Below are positions 63,363 through 64,000 of a stretch of 64,000 nucleotides of DNA, piece after piece. The translations under genes and the position numbers were made by a program. The DNA is from CBDFHV01 sp965247705. GTDB taxonomy: Bacteria > Pseudomonadota > Alphaproteobacteria > Rhodospirillales > CAMCUA01. Positions within the stretch are counted from its first letter, which is position 1; every line of letters begins with the position of its first letter. Under the pieces are notes generated by a model, which was not told the DNA's origin, ran no database searches, and saw only the letters and a list, made by a program, of their open reading frames with translations. Where the stretch lies: contig CBDFHV010000084.1 of NCBI GenBank assembly GCA_965247705.1, positions 124,001-188,000 on the forward strand, given 5' to 3'.

Positions 63363-64000
63363 ATGGAACCGAGCGGACACGGGAGACGGCTGGCCGGGAA
63401 GACGGCGATTGTGACCGGGGCCGGCGCGGGTATCGGCCGCGCGGTCTGCGTCCGGTTCGCGGAAGAGGGCGCAAACGTGATCTGCGCCGATCGCGACATG
63501 GAAACGGCGGGCGAGACGGCGGGCATCATTGGCGAAACCGGTGGCGGCGCGGTCGGTTTGGCGTGCGACGTCTCGAACAACGACGACGCGAAGAAAGCGA
63601 CCGATGTCGCCCTGGAGCGTTTTGGCGCGTTGCACATCTTGGTCAACAACGCCGCCACCTGGGTGGCTGACGGGACCGTCGTCGAGACCAGCGAGGAGGA
63701 CTGGAACGGAACCTTGGCCGTCAACCTGACCGGCCCCTTCCTGATGAGCAAACATGCCATCCCGGCCATGATCGAGAGCGGCGGCGGGAACATCATTCAC
63801 GTTGCATCCCAGTTCGGCCACGTGGCGAAACCCGGTCGGTCGTGGTACTGCGCGGCGAAAGCCGGGCTGATCAACCTGGCCCGCGCGATGGCGGCGGATC
63901 ATGGCGCCGACAACATTCGGGTCAACAGTCTGTCGCCGGGGCCCGTCGGCACGGAGCGGACACTTCGGAACTACGGTGGCGCGGAAGCGGCACGCCAAGT
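63363..64000 (+). CDS. Short-chain dehydrogenase/reductase, 3' truncated by window end
   Basis: About 212 codons are visible and the frame is open to the last base. The Rossmann TGAGAGIGRAV motif, NNAA, and the catalytic Ser (HVASQF) plus YCAAK tyrosine-lysine pair define a classical SDR. GGAGG precedes ATG 63363. The cofactor is NAD or NADP; acidic residues after beta-2 (ADRD) favour NAD. It is divergent from the TAXI receptor gene across 165 bases. Substrate is unknown. Confidence 0.9.
   Translation, partial: MEPSGHGRRLAGKTAIVTGAGAGIGRAVCVRFAEEGANVICADRDMETAGETAGIIGETGGGAVGLACDVSNNDDAKKATDVALERFGALHILVNNAATWVADGTVVETSEEDWNGTLAVNLTGPFLMSKHAIPAMIESGGGNIIHVASQFGHVAKPGRSWYCAAKAGLINLARAMAADHGADNIRVNSLSPGPVGTERTLRNYGGAEAARQ

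Noticed and set aside
1..64000. CRISPR arrays, tRNA or rRNA genes
   Set aside because: No regularly spaced repeats, cloverleaf-like genes or rRNA signatures were recognised by reading; a dedicated scan would be needed to exclude a tRNA.

Overview
The window is GC-rich, tightly packed DNA from a Gram-negative bacterium. Twin-arginine signal peptides, TRAP and TAXI transporters, hydantoinase-type HyuA/HyuB proteins, MmgE/PrpD proteins and IS families common in alphaproteobacteria suggest an environmental alphaproteobacterium (Rhodospirillales-like). This is inferred from gene content only. No rRNA, tRNA, CRISPR array or clearly housekeeping locus was seen.

Positions 1-14.2 kb are a mobile-element-rich zone. 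They hold the 3' end of a malonyl-CoA synthetase-like gene and a haloacid-dehalogenase-like gene split by an IS1595 element with a perfect 8-bp target duplication. An IS3-family element follows, then a decayed IS21-family element (6-bp target duplication, several frameshifts), an orphan PotA/MalK-type ABC ATPase, an argininosuccinate-lyase-superfamily gene divergent from a GroEL paralogue without groES, an IS6-family transposase pseudogene and an IS1380-family element.

Positions 14.7-64 kb are almost entirely transport and catabolic operons. Module A (15.2-25.7 kb, +) is a Dpp-type ABC importer followed by HyuA, HyuB and an alanine-racemase-fold enzyme. Module B (35.3-25.7 kb, -) is a DctPQM TRAP importer, an aminotransferase, HyuA, HyuB and a second aminotransferase. 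Module C (35.6-39.4 kb, +) is an N-carbamoylsarcosine-amidase-like hydrolase with a second DctPQM set. Module D is a divergent pair. On the minus strand (44.0-39.4 kb) it has MmgE/PrpD and a third DctPQM set. On the plus strand (44.1-50.9 kb) it has a second alanine-racemase-fold enzyme, a DUF4387 protein, an AtuA/DUF1446 protein, HyuA and HyuB. Module E (60.0-50.9 kb, -) is a PotDBCA-type ABC importer whose genes are interleaved with MmgE/PrpD and a Rieske oxygenase, then a luciferase-like flavin monooxygenase and an alpha/beta hydrolase. A TAXI-TRAP pair and the start of a short-chain dehydrogenase gene close the window.

The common theme is uptake of small nitrogenous or carboxylated compounds, ATP-dependent ring opening (or carboxylation) by HyuA/HyuB, and PLP-dependent processing of the product. 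The strongest leads are: three HyuAB modules with different partners; an AtuA-DUF4387-HyuAB-racemase locus; two racemase-fold proteins that share an Asp where alanine racemase has its PLP-pyridine-binding Arg; RNA hairpins between solute-receptor and permease genes in several operons; and the absence of any recognisable transcription regulator in 64 kb.
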